A stretch of DNA of 37,694 nt from Lachnospiraceae bacterium (GTDB lineage Bacteria > Bacillota > Clostridia > Lachnospirales > Lachnospiraceae). The translations under genes were made by a program, and so were the position numbers. Position 1 is the first letter of the stretch. Every line of letters starts with the position of its first letter. The DNA lies in assembly GCA_024682555.1 (NCBI GenBank), contig JAIKZD010000031.1, positions 1 to 37,694 of the forward strand. The letters are read 5' to 3'. Positions 1 through 8,579 of the stretch are shown one piece after another. Under the pieces are notes generated by a model that ran no database searches, had not been told where the DNA came from, and saw only the letters and a list, made by a program, of their open reading frames with translations.

Positions 1-2
1 TT

Positions 3-1004
3 TCGCTTATTACGGCTTGTTCCCTTTTAGGATGCAGCGCGGGGAGCATCGCAAACGCCGAAAAACCTTCCCAGGAAAGCGACAGCATACAGATAGGTCT
101 GTCAATAGATTCCCTTCTTATTGAAAGATGGTCAAGGGAAAGGGATCTGTTTGTTTCAAAGGCCCAGGAGTTGGGGGCCGAGGTCAATGTCCAGAACGCA
201 AACGGGATCGTGGAGGAACAGATCAAACAGATCAGATACTTTATAGATAAGAAGGTAGATGTGATAGTGGTCATATCAATCGATGACCTGGCTCTTAAGG
301 ATGTAATCTCCGATGCGAAAAAGGAGGGGATCAAGATCATTGCCTATGACAGGCCCATCAGAAATGTCAATGCGGATCTTTTTCTCTCCGTCGACAATGA
401 AAGGGTCGGAGAGCTTATGGCGGAATACATCAAGAAAAGCATAGGCAATGAAGGCACCATCATTCAGATAAAGGGTTCCCCCACGGATTACAATGTCCAG
501 ATGGTGCAGGACGGATTCGAAAGGATCCTTTCCACCACAAGGATCAGGGTGGATTACGCCGAATTTTCCGAGGGCTGGGTTGCGGAGAACGGATTTGATG
601 TGACCGATGAATATTTAAAAACGGGAAAGATACCCGATGCCATAATGTGCGGAAACGACAACCTGGCGGCGAATGCCATAAGGGCTCTCATAGAGCACAG
701 GCTCGGAGGCAAGGTCTGCGTGGTGGGACAGGATGCGGATCTTGAGGCCTGCCAGAGGATCGTGGAAGGGATGCAGTATATGACCGTATACAAACCGGTG
801 GAAAAGCTTGCCATAAGAGCTGCCGAGCGTGCCATCGACATGGCACAGGGTGTGCCTCTGGGACTTAAAGAGACTTTTAATGACGGAACCTATGATGTTC
901 CCTATGAAAAACTTAATCCCATAGCGGTGACCAAAGAGAACATGGACGAGGTTATAACCGGTAAATATCATCAGAAAAACGAGATATACCTTAACATCCA
1001 GTGA
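3..1004 (+). CDS. Xylose-binding-like (XylF/ChvE type) sugar-binding lipoprotein, 5' end cut by window
   Basis: A periplasmic-binding-protein-like sugar receptor anchored to the outer face of the membrane as a lipoprotein. The open frame reaches the left window edge. It encodes the end of a hydrophobic signal peptide and a lipobox (LLGC, Cys codon at 33-35), so only a few N-terminal codons are missing. The mature part follows the XylF pattern: an early IGLSIDSLLIERW stretch, an ANG..EEQIKQI helix, then IAYDRPI, SVDNERVGELMA and a QDADLEAC stretch, ending in a short C-terminal lobe. A strong terminator follows it, so it is transcribed separately from the transporter operon downstream. In Lachnospiraceae such stand-alone sugar-binding lipoproteins often sit with two-component systems, so a sensing rather than transport role is possible (inference; the upstream genes are out of view). 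The family call is firm; the sugar is not known. Confidence 0.85.
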   Translation, partial: SLITACSLLGCSAGSIANAEKPSQESDSIQIGLSIDSLLIERWSRERDLFVSKAQELGAEVNVQNANGIVEEQIKQIRYFIDKKVDVIVVISIDDLALKDVISDAKKEGIKIIAYDRPIRNVNADLFLSVDNERVGELMAEYIKKSIGNEGTIIQIKGSPTDYNVQMVQDGFERILSTTRIRVDYAEFSEGWVAENGFDVTDEYLKTGKIPDAIMCGNDNLAANAIRALIEHRLGGKVCVVGQDADLEACQRIVEGMQYMTVYKPVEKLAIRAAERAIDMAQGVPLGLKETFNDGTYDVPYEKLNPIAVTKENMDEVITGKYHQKNEIYLNIQ

Positions 1005-1042
1005 TGTTAAGGCGCACTTATCCGGGCATCCGGTGATATATC

Positions 1043-1088
1043 AGCACAATTTTGTCATGGTGATGACAAGATTGTGCTATTTTTTTTA
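1043..1088 (+). terminator. Rho-independent terminator
   Basis: A 16-bp stem (arms 1043-1058 and 1063-1078, one G-U pair) with a 4-nt GGTG loop is followed by A and a run of eight T. It lies 38 bp after the stop of the first binding-protein gene and separates it from the ABC operon. Confidence 0.9.
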
Positions 1089-1216
1089 TATCTTCATTTT
1101 TATCATCATAAAAATTTGAAGAAAGAGACAAGTCTTTATAGAAAAAGGGGTGATAATATATGAAACGTAGTCGGGTAACACAGGGTTATCCGAAAAAATT
1201 CAAGGGAGGACAAAAA

Positions 1217-2374
1217 ATGTCAAAGAAAGTATTATCATTCTTACTTGCAACAGCAATGACAGCATCTCTTCTTGCAGGTTGCGCAGGCGCAGCACCCGTT
1301 GCTACCGCAGAGGCACCCGCAGCTGAGGAGACTCAGGAAGACGCAGCTCCTGCTGAAGAGACAGCAGAAGAGCCCGCAGCAGAAGCTGAGGCTACAGGCG
1401 TTAAGGTTGGTGTAGCAATGCCTACAAAGGACCTTCAGAGATGGAATCAGGATGGTTCCAACATGCAGGAAAAGCTCGAGGCAGCAGGCTTCGAAGTTGA
1501 CCTTCAGTATGCTTCAAACTCGGTTGAGACTCAGGTTTCACAGATCGAGAACATGATCAACGGCGGATGCAGCGTTTTAGTTATCGCTTCCATCGACGGT
1601 GAGTCACTCGGAACAGTTCTTGAGACAGCCAAGGCAGCAGGAATCCCTGTTATCGCTTATGACCGTCTGATCATGCAGACAGATGCAGTCAGCTACTATG
1701 CTACATTTGATAACTACATGGTAGGAACAAAGCAGGGCCAGTACATCATCGATACTCTGGATCTTGACAATGCTGAGGGACCTTTCACAATGGAAGTTAC
1801 AGCAGGTGATCCCGGTGATAACAACGCTCAGTTCTTCTACAATGGTGCTATGGATCTTCTTAAGCCTTACATCGAGGCAGGCAAGATCGAGATCAAGTCA
1901 GGCCAGCAGGAATTCAAGGACGTTGCAACAGCTTCATGGGCAACTGAGACAGCTCAGTCAAGAATGGAGAACATCCTTTCAACCTATTATGCAGACGGAA
2001 CAAACCTTGACATCGCACTTTGCTCAAACGACTCTACAGCACTTGGTGTTGAGAACGCTTTAGCAGCTAACTACACAGGAGAATATCCTATCGTTACCGG
2101 TCAGGACTGTGATATCGCAAACGTTAAGAACATGATCGACGGCAAGCAGTCAATGTCAATCTTCAAGGATACACGTACACTTGCTGAGCAGGTTGTTAAG
2201 ATGGTTACCCAGATCCTTAACGGTGAGGAAGTTGAAGTTAACGATACCGAGACCTATGACAACGGCACCGGAGTTATTCCTTCATACCTTTGCGAGCCTG
2301 TATTTGCTGATATCAACAACTACAAAGAGCTTCTTATCGACAGCGGATACTACACAGAGGCTGATCTTCAGTAA
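1217..2374 (+). CDS. Multiple-sugar ABC transporter substrate-binding lipoprotein (ChvE-like)
   Basis: The extracytoplasmic sugar receptor for the ABC importer encoded just downstream. I choose the ATG at 1217 (385 aa) because GGGAGG lies 7-8 nt upstream and the product then starts with a normal signal peptide. An in-frame ATG at 1160, also preceded by a G-rich stretch, would add 19 odd residues. The signal peptide ends in a lipobox (LAGC, Cys22). It is followed by an unusually acidic, Ala/Glu/Pro-rich linker (about residues 23-62) that probably spaces the receptor from the membrane or cell wall. The sugar-binding fold follows, with VGVAMPTKDLQRW, QIENMINGGC, VIAYDRLI and TGQDCDIANVK stretches typical of ChvE/XylF proteins. 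Codon use is biased towards GCT/GCA/CTT compared with neighbours, which fits high expression. The substrate (xylose, arabinose, galactose or glucose) cannot be read from sequence. Confidence 0.9.
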   Translation: MSKKVLSFLLATAMTASLLAGCAGAAPVATAEAPAAEETQEDAAPAEETAEEPAAEAEATGVKVGVAMPTKDLQRWNQDGSNMQEKLEAAGFEVDLQYASNSVETQVSQIENMINGGCSVLVIASIDGESLGTVLETAKAAGIPVIAYDRLIMQTDAVSYYATFDNYMVGTKQGQYIIDTLDLDNAEGPFTMEVTAGDPGDNNAQFFYNGAMDLLKPYIEAGKIEIKSGQQEFKDVATASWATETAQSRMENILSTYYADGTNLDIALCSNDSTALGVENALAANYTGEYPIVTGQDCDIANVKNMIDGKQSMSIFKDTRTLAEQVVKMVTQILNGEEVEVNDTETYDNGTGVIPSYLCEPVFADINNYKELLIDSGYYTEADLQ

Positions 2375-2441
2375 TCTGAGATTTACAACAACATATAGTT
2401 AACGATGAATATGATTCGTCGCAGGCTATAAAGATTAATAG

Positions 2442-2466
2442 ACAGGCGGGCAGATAACCCGCCTGT
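2442..2466 (+). promoter_or_regulatory. Intercistronic GC-rich hairpin after the binding-protein gene
   Basis: A perfect 9-bp stem (2442-2450 with 2458-2466, 7-nt loop) lies in the 166-bp gap between the receptor and ATPase genes. Only a poor T-run follows, so I read it as a leaky terminator or an mRNA 3'-end stabiliser. Such a structure would allow more receptor than transporter to be made. The role is inferred; the structure is seen. Confidence 0.6.
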
Positions 2467-2540
2467 TTGTTAGGTAAGGGCGGGATCTTTCCCCTGCCCG
2501 GCTAAGGAAAACGATAATGGATTTTTAGGAGGGATATATT

Positions 2541-4082
2541 TTGGCCAAGATAATTCTTGAAATGAAAAACATAACCAAAACCTTCCCCGGTGTAAAGGCA
2601 CTTGATAACGTTAATTTACAGGTAGAGGAAGGAGAGATCCACGCTCTGGTCGGTGAGAACGGTGCGGGGAAATCGACTCTGATGAATGTACTGAGCGGGA
2701 TATACCCCTATGGTACATACGAAGGAGATATCATCTATAACGGTGAGATCTGCAAATTCAATAAGATAAAGGATTCCGAGGAAAAGGGAATAGTAATAAT
2801 CCATCAGGAGCTTGCCCTTATTCCGTACATGTCGATCGGTGAGAACATGTTCCTCGGAAATGAAAGAGGAAAGGCAGCAGCCATTGACTGGAACGAAACC
2901 TACGGTGAAGCCGATAAATATCTGAAGATGGTAGGACTTTCGGACAGTTCCAGGACTCTTGTAAAAGAGCTTGGTACCGGTAAGCAGCAGCTTGTCGAGA
3001 TAGCCAAGGCTCTTGCCAAGAATGCGAAGCTCCTTATCCTTGACGAGCCCACCTCTTCACTTAACGAAAAGGATTCAAGAGCACTGCTCGATCTTCTTCT
3101 CCGTTTCAAGAAAGAGAACGGGTTAACTTCGATAATAATATCTCATAAGCTGAATGAGGTTTCCTATGTAGCCGACAAGATCACGGTTATCCGTGACGGC
3201 TCCACCATAGAGACCCTCGACAAGGCAGTTCAGGAGATTTCGGAAGACAGGATAATAAAGGGAATGGTTGGCCGTGAGATCACCGACCGTTTCCCGAAGA
3301 GACATGATGTGGAAATAGGTGACATCAACCTTGAGGTAAAGAACTGGAGTGTTTATCATCCTCTTTATCCCGAGAAGAAGGTTGTTGACAATGTTTCATT
3401 CAATGTACGTAAGGGCGAGGTTGTCGGCATCTACGGTCTGATGGGCGCAGGACGTACCGAGCTTGCAATGAGTATCTTCGGTAAATCCTATGGAACGGGG
3501 ATCACCGGCACCATGACCTTAAACGGGAAAACCGTTAATCTGAAAAACGCAAAGGAAGCCATCAAAAATAAGCTGGCTTACGTTACCGAGGACCGTAAGG
3601 GTAACGGCCTGGTGCTCAACAATCCCATCAAGATAAATACAACTCTTGCTAATCTTGAGGAAGTCAGCTCAAGGAGCATCATAGACAAGGATAAGGAATA
3701 TAAGGTTGCGGTGGAGTACAAGGACAAGCTTAAGACAAAGACTCCCTCCGTTGAACAGAATGTCGGAAACCTTTCCGGCGGTAACCAGCAGAAGGTCCTT
3801 CTTGCCAAGTGGATGTTTGCAGCACCGGATGTACTGCTGCTTGACGAGCCTACCCGTAGTATCGATGTAGGTTCCAAGTACGAGATCTACTGTATCATCA
3901 ATGACCTCGTAAAGGCAGGAAAATCCGTGGTAATGATCTCTTCGGAGCTTCCCGAGACCATAGGAATGAGTGACAGGATCTATGTCATGAATGAAGGAAA
4001 ATTCGTGGGCGAACTGAAGCAGGAAGAGGCAAGCCAGGAATCCATAATGGCATGCATCATGAGATCGGGAAGGGGTGATTGA
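2541..4082 (+). CDS. Sugar ABC transporter ATP-binding protein (MglA/XylG/GguA family)
   Basis: Cytoplasmic ATPase with two nucleotide-binding domains that drives monosaccharide import through the permeases encoded next to it; 513 aa, the usual length. Domain 1 has Walker [10 protein letters not shown] (38-46), an LGTGKQQ signature (144-150) and Walker B with DEP (168-170). Domain 2 has the divergent loop GLMGAGRTE (299-307) usual for this family, the signature LSGGNQQ (411-417) and a second DEP (435-437). The start is a TTG with AGGAGG 8 nt upstream; the next in-frame ATG (2562) has no such site. The stop overlaps the region of the permease ribosome binding site, so translation is probably coupled. 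Confidence 0.95.
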   Translation: MAKIILEMKNITKTFPGVKALDNVNLQVEEGEIHALVGENGAGKSTLMNVLSGIYPYGTYEGDIIYNGEICKFNKIKDSEEKGIVIIHQELALIPYMSIGENMFLGNERGKAAAIDWNETYGEADKYLKMVGLSDSSRTLVKELGTGKQQLVEIAKALAKNAKLLILDEPTSSLNEKDSRALLDLLLRFKKENGLTSIIISHKLNEVSYVADKITVIRDGSTIETLDKAVQEISEDRIIKGMVGREITDRFPKRHDVEIGDINLEVKNWSVYHPLYPEKKVVDNVSFNVRKGEVVGIYGLMGAGRTELAMSIFGKSYGTGITGTMTLNGKTVNLKNAKEAIKNKLAYVTEDRKGNGLVLNNPIKINTTLANLEEVSSRSIIDKDKEYKVAVEYKDKLKTKTPSVEQNVGNLSGGNQQKVLLAKWMFAAPDVLLLDEPTRSIDVGSKYEIYCIINDLVKAGKSVVMISSELPETIGMSDRIYVMNEGKFVGELKQEEASQESIMACIMRSGRGD

Positions 4083-4084
4083 CA

Positions 4085-5257
4085 ATGGCAAATTCAAAGA
4101 TAATGGGTGTATTAAAAAAATATGCGATGGCGATCATTCTTGTTCTCGTGATACTTCTGTTTTACGTACTCACGGACAAGGCTATCCTGATCCCTCAGAA
4201 TATCAATAACCTGCTGTCACAGAACGCATATGTATTCGTTCTCGGAACCGGAATGCTTCTGTGCATATTAACGGGCGGTAACATCGACCTTGCCGTTGGC
4301 TCCGTTGTATGTTTTGCGGGTGCCGTGGGCGGTGTTGTACTTGACAAGGATGTGAACATTGTTTTCGCCTTCATCATAATGCTCCTTATAGGACTGCTCA
4401 TCGGTATGTGGCAGGGCTTCTGGATCGCATTCGTAAACGTTCCTCCTTTCATTGCCACTCTGGCAGGCATGTACGCTTTCAGAGGTCTTTCGAATGTAGT
4501 GCTCAAGGGACAGGCCATGAGTCTTACCAAAGAGGTTGCATTCCTTAATACCTTCGGCGGCGGCGCGGAATGTTATATTCCCGATTTCTTCCATGGCGAG
4601 TCCATAAATCTGACCTGTATGGCAGTGGGTATCATCGGAGTTATCGTTTTCGTTGTCATGACGCTCTATGGAAGGATCAATACCAAAAAGAGAGGATACG
4701 AAACAGCTCCCTTCATAATGGATCTCATGAAGATGGCAGTGATATCCTTTGTTGTTCTGTACTTAACCTATAAGCTTGCAAAGTACAAGGGAATCCCCAC
4801 TTCACTCATATGGGTTCTCTTAGTGGTACTCATCTTCGGATATGTTACCCAGAAAACGGTAATAGGCCGTGATCTTTATGCTGTAGGCGGAAATAAAAAG
4901 GCTGCTCAGCTTTCCGGTGTCAACTTAAAGAAGATTTATTTCTTTGCTTATTCATTCATGGGTCTTTTGGCCGGTCTTGCCGGAACTCTTACCATAGCAA
5001 GATTCCAGGGCGCACAGCCCACCTTCGGTCAGGGCTATGAAATGGATGCCATCGGCGCCTGCTTCATCGGTGGAGCTTCCGCATACGGCGGTATCGGAAC
5101 CGTTCCCGGAGTTATAATCGGTGCTCTTTTAACCGGTGTAATCAACCAGGGTATGGTTCTGTGCAGCGTGGACGCTAACCTTCAGAAGGTTGTAAAGGGT
5201 CTGGTTCTTCTTGGCGCTGTAGTCTTTGATGTTCTGTCAAAGAAAGAGAAAAAATAA
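4085..5257 (+). CDS. Sugar ABC transporter permease 1 (GguB/XylH-like)
   Basis: Integral membrane permease of the monosaccharide importer (BPD_transp_2 family). It carries about ten hydrophobic segments and the conserved stretches GGNIDLAVGS, PPFIATLAGM, FRGL and GASAYGG. I choose the ATG at 4085, preceded by AAGGGGTG, over an in-frame TTG at 4079; it lies 2 nt after the ATPase stop. A cytoplasmic Lys/Arg-rich loop (about residues 195-205, TKKRGYE) is shared with the next gene. The product is a clear paralogue of that next permease, with matching motifs along the whole length. Most operons of this family have a single permease acting as a homodimer. Confidence 0.93.
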   Translation: MANSKIMGVLKKYAMAIILVLVILLFYVLTDKAILIPQNINNLLSQNAYVFVLGTGMLLCILTGGNIDLAVGSVVCFAGAVGGVVLDKDVNIVFAFIIMLLIGLLIGMWQGFWIAFVNVPPFIATLAGMYAFRGLSNVVLKGQAMSLTKEVAFLNTFGGGAECYIPDFFHGESINLTCMAVGIIGVIVFVVMTLYGRINTKKRGYETAPFIMDLMKMAVISFVVLYLTYKLAKYKGIPTSLIWVLLVVLIFGYVTQKTVIGRDLYAVGGNKKAAQLSGVNLKKIYFFAYSFMGLLAGLAGTLTIARFQGAQPTFGQGYEMDAIGACFIGGASAYGGIGTVPGVIIGALLTGVINQGMVLCSVDANLQKVVKGLVLLGAVVFDVLSKKEKK

Positions 5258-5275
5258 CATAGGAAGGATAAAGAT

Positions 5276-6442
5276 ATGGAAAAAGTAGGTAAGATTTTTA
5301 AAGAACATACTATGCAGATCGTTCTGGTCCTTGTTGTTATTTTCTTCTATTTCACAACAAAAGGACAGATACTTTCCGCAATGAATTTTGAAGCACTGAT
5401 CACACAGAACGCTTATGTATATATCATAGCAACCGGAATGTTCATGTGTATGCTGATAAAGGGTAACATCGACCTTTCCGTAGGTGCTACCGTCTGCCTG
5501 GTGGACGCTATCGGTGCTTATCTTCTGGTAAACAAGGGCTGGCCCGTTCCCATCGCCATGCTTGCCATGGTACTTGTGGGATGCCTCATCGGTGCGGTGC
5601 TCGGCTGGTTCATAGCATATTTGAACATCCCTCCCTGGATCGCTACCCTGAGCGGATTCCTTGCATTCAGAGGACTGGGAACAATGATAGTTACCGCAGC
5701 TTCCACGACTGCATCTATTTCGGTAAACTCCATCAACGGCTTCAAGAACCTGTTTAACGGTCATATACCCAAGGCTCTTTGTATTCCCATAGGTATCATA
5801 TGCTGCGCCCTGTTTGTATTTTTACAGATCAGGGACAGGGCAACCAAGTTAAAGAAGGGATATGAAACAGAGCACATAGGTGCACTTATAACAAGATGCG
5901 TTATCATCTCCCTGATCATCATGCTCTTTGCGATCAAATATGCGGGAGCAGTTGACAAGATCGCCCTCGGTATCCCTCTGATGCTCATATGGGTTGCGGT
6001 TGTGCTGCTTGTATATGATTTTATAGCTTCAAAGACCGTTCTCGGAAGATATTTCTACGCAATGGGCGGCAACATGGAGGCTACAAGGCTTTCAGGTATC
6101 GATACAAGGCTCGTGCTCTTCTTTGCCTACCTCAACATGCAGTTCTTATCGGTTGTGGCAGGCTGGACATCACTTGCCAAGATGTCGACGGCAAACGCTT
6201 TCATAGGACAGAACTACGAGCTTGATGCCATCTCTGCCTGCATAGTCGGCGGTGTCAGTGCTTACGGCGGATCCGGAAGCGTATTCGGAATGGTTGTCGG
6301 TGCTACTCTTATAGGTGTGATAAACCTCGGTATGTCCATCATGAGTATCGACATGAACTGGCAGAAGGTCGTTAAGGGCGTGGTACTGCTTGCAGCGGTA
6401 GTATTCGAGATCTTAAACAACCGTCCCAAGACAAAGGCCTGA
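5276..6442 (+). CDS. Sugar ABC transporter permease 2 (paralogue of the preceding gene)
   Basis: A second BPD_transp_2 permease of 388 aa, starting 18 nt after permease 1 with AGGAAGG at 5261. It shares the same architecture as its neighbour: LITQNAYVYIIATGM, KGNIDLSVGA, PPWIATLSGFLAFRGL, the KKGYE loop and GGVSAYGG. The copies are well diverged, so this is an old duplication with both members maintained. The two could form a heterodimeric channel, or alternative homodimers with different sugar preference (inference). A terminator follows, so the operon ends here. Confidence 0.93.
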   Translation: MEKVGKIFKEHTMQIVLVLVVIFFYFTTKGQILSAMNFEALITQNAYVYIIATGMFMCMLIKGNIDLSVGATVCLVDAIGAYLLVNKGWPVPIAMLAMVLVGCLIGAVLGWFIAYLNIPPWIATLSGFLAFRGLGTMIVTAASTTASISVNSINGFKNLFNGHIPKALCIPIGIICCALFVFLQIRDRATKLKKGYETEHIGALITRCVIISLIIMLFAIKYAGAVDKIALGIPLMLIWVAVVLLVYDFIASKTVLGRYFYAMGGNMEATRLSGIDTRLVLFFAYLNMQFLSVVAGWTSLAKMSTANAFIGQNYELDAISACIVGGVSAYGGSGSVFGMVVGATLIGVINLGMSIMSIDMNWQKVVKGVVLLAAVVFEILNNRPKTKA

Positions 6443-6507
6443 GCCTGTAAAAAAAGACTTTTTTTTCATTATTTCGTCTCTTATAAATCCATTATTCAAG
6501 AGGGGGG

Positions 6508-6554
6508 CCCTTCCATCTCCGCCTTAGCGGAATGGTAGGGTTCTTCTTTTTTTT
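6508..6554 (+). terminator. Rho-independent terminator of the sugar ABC operon
   Basis: A compound stem: arms 6508-6516 and 6532-6540 with one T-T mismatch, topped by a second perfect 5-bp stem (6518-6522 with 6527-6531). It is followed by TTCTT and a run of T up to 6554. Confidence 0.9.
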
Positions 6555-6578
6555 GCATGGCAGATCCCATGTGGTTCA

Positions 6579-6587
6579 TGATATGAT
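6579..6587 (+). promoter_or_regulatory. Extended -10 promoter of uvrC
   Basis: TGATATGAT matches an extended -10 element (TGnTATAAT, one mismatch) immediately after the upstream terminator. No convincing -35 lies at the right distance. It ends only 6 nt before the uvrC ATG, so transcription would start at or next to the start codon. Confidence 0.45.
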
Positions 6588-6593
6588 GGACCT

Positions 6594-8513
6594 ATGGATA
6601 AAAAGACCTTTAACATTGAAGAAGAACTGAAAAAACTTCCCGATAATCCCGGGGTTTATATAATGCATGATGAGGATGATGTCATCATCTATGTGGGTAA
6701 GGCCGTGGTGCTAAAAAACCGCGTGCGTTCCTATTTCAGGGAGAGCACCAGCAAGACGGCAAAGATCAGGCAGATGGTGGAGCACATATCCTGGTTTGAG
6801 TATGTTGTAACGGGTTCCGAGCTTGAGGCTTTAGTCCTTGAGAACAATCTTATAAAGGAACATCAGCCGAAATACAATACCCTTCTTAAGGATGACAAGA
6901 CCTATCCTTATATCAAGGTCTCCGTGAACGAGGATTATCCGAGGATCTATATGACCAGACAGGTAAAAAAGGATAATGCAAGGTATTTCGGTCCCTTTAC
7001 CTCCGCAAATGCCGTAAAGGACACCATAGAGCTTTTGCAGAAGCTCTACGGCATAAGACCCTGCGGGAAGAAGATAAGCGCTAATGCGTCTTCTAAGGGC
7101 GGCGGGGATATGGGAGATGAAGCCTCCGGAAATCCCGGGGATCCCAGGGGCACCTGTCTCTACTATCACATGGGGCGCTGTAAGGCTCCCTGCATCGGTG
7201 CCGTGACCAAAGAAGAGTACCGGGATATGCTGAGAGGCGCCCTGGATTTTCTTAACGGCAATTTCAGGCCCCTGATAAATGATCTTAAGGAAAGGATGCA
7301 GAGCGCATCGGAAGCCCTTGATTATGAAAAAGCCATCGAATACAGGAATCTGTTAAACAGTGTCAGTCAGGTGACCCAGAAGCAGAGGATAACAGACAGT
7401 GCCTCGGACGATAAGGATATCATAGCCATGGCAAGGGAGGCGGATTCCGTCATCATCCAGGTATTCTATGTAAGGGGCGGAAAGATCATTGGACGGGAGC
7501 ATCATTACATGGGCAATGTATATGATGCGGAGGATGCGGATCTCATACGCGATTTCATTCTGCAGTTCTATGCGGGAACCCCCTATATCCCGAAGGAGCT
7601 TCTGATCCCCGTTTCCGTTGAGGATCCGGAGGTCATCGGGGAATGGCTTTCGCAGAAGAGAGGCAGCAGGGTGCATATCCTGACCCCCGTGAAGGGTAAG
7701 AAGGAGAAGCTTATAGAGCTTGCCGAGAGGAATGCGGAGATAGTATTAAAGCAGGATCTTGAAAAGGTTAAGACCGAAGAGAAGAGGACAAAGGGTGCCG
7801 TAAGGGAAATATCAAAACTTCTGGGGCTTTCGGACATAGTCAGGATGGAAGCCTATGATATATCGAATATCAGCGGCTATGATTCCGTGGGCTCCATGGT
7901 GGTATACGAGAACGGAAAGCCCAAGAGAAACGACTACAGAAAGTTTAAGATAAAGACAGTGGAGGGACCCGATGATTACGCCTCCCTCTATGAGGTCCTA
8001 AGCAGACGGTTTATGCATGGCCTTATGGAAGCGGAGGAAAAAAAGGAAGGCTTAAAAGACGGTCCGGACAGGTTTTCAAGATTCCCCGATCTTATAATGA
8101 TGGACGGCGGAAAGGGCCAGGTCCACATGGCTCTTAAGGTAATGGAAGAGCTTGATCTTGATATTCCCGTATGCGGAATGGTCAAGGATGATAACCACAG
8201 GACAAGGGGACTTTATTACAGGGATGTTGAGATACCCATAGATAAAGATTCGGAAGGGTTTAAGCTGATCACCAGGATACAGGATGAGGCCCACAGATTT
8301 GCCATCGAATATCACAGACATTTAAGGAAAGGGACTCAGGTTCATTCGATCCTTGATGATATAAAGGGCATCGGCGTGAAGAGACGCAGGGCCCTGATGC
8401 ATCATTACGAGTCCATCGAGGATATTAAAAACGCAACCGTGGAGGAGCTAAAGAAGGTTCCCTCCATGGACGAAAGAACCGCCAGGGCGGTTTACGGTTT
8501 TTTTCATCAATAA
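6594..8513 (+). CDS. uvrC: Excinuclease ABC subunit C
   Basis: UvrC makes both incisions around bulky DNA lesions in nucleotide excision repair, acting with UvrA and UvrB. The order of domains is complete. An N-terminal GIY-YIG nuclease (about 14-95, with GVYIMHD, IIYVGKA and a catalytic Glu in the LEALVLENNLIKEH region) comes first. A Cys cluster (Cys157, Cys188, Cys196, Cys200), a UVR domain (about 212-258), an RNase-H-like nuclease domain (MEAYDISN, MMDGGKGQ) and C-terminal helix-hairpin-helix repeats follow. At 639 aa it is slightly long because of a Gly/Ser/Asp-rich insert (about 160-184) inside the Cys cluster. An in-frame TGA at 6579-6581 makes ATG 6594 the only reasonable start, yet no Shine-Dalgarno sequence is present. 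Confidence 0.97.
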   Translation: MDKKTFNIEEELKKLPDNPGVYIMHDEDDVIIYVGKAVVLKNRVRSYFRESTSKTAKIRQMVEHISWFEYVVTGSELEALVLENNLIKEHQPKYNTLLKDDKTYPYIKVSVNEDYPRIYMTRQVKKDNARYFGPFTSANAVKDTIELLQKLYGIRPCGKKISANASSKGGGDMGDEASGNPGDPRGTCLYYHMGRCKAPCIGAVTKEEYRDMLRGALDFLNGNFRPLINDLKERMQSASEALDYEKAIEYRNLLNSVSQVTQKQRITDSASDDKDIIAMAREADSVIIQVFYVRGGKIIGREHHYMGNVYDAEDADLIRDFILQFYAGTPYIPKELLIPVSVEDPEVIGEWLSQKRGSRVHILTPVKGKKEKLIELAERNAEIVLKQDLEKVKTEEKRTKGAVREISKLLGLSDIVRMEAYDISNISGYDSVGSMVVYENGKPKRNDYRKFKIKTVEGPDDYASLYEVLSRRFMHGLMEAEEKKEGLKDGPDRFSRFPDLIMMDGGKGQVHMALKVMEELDLDIPVCGMVKDDNHRTRGLYYRDVEIPIDKDSEGFKLITRIQDEAHRFAIEYHRHLRKGTQVHSILDDIKGIGVKRRRALMHHYESIEDIKNATVEELKKVPSMDERTARAVYGFFHQ

Positions 8514-8579
8514 GATGTTTTTGACGGATGAATATTGTATAATTGACGGTAGAATACATAAAGGGGGCAGGAGGCATAT

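Noticed and set aside
4085-6442. The tandem permeases as a recent duplication or assembly artefact
   Set aside because: The two sequences are well diverged at the protein and DNA level and have independent ribosome binding sites, so both are real and old.
8478-8505. Terminator at the end of uvrC
   Set aside because: A 6-bp stem with a CAGG loop is present, but it lies inside the coding region and five bases separate it from the T-run; too weak to call.
8521-8548. TTGACG and TATAAT before hprK as a matched promoter pair
   Set aside because: The spacer is only 11 bp; TATAAT may still be a -10, but with no acceptable -35.
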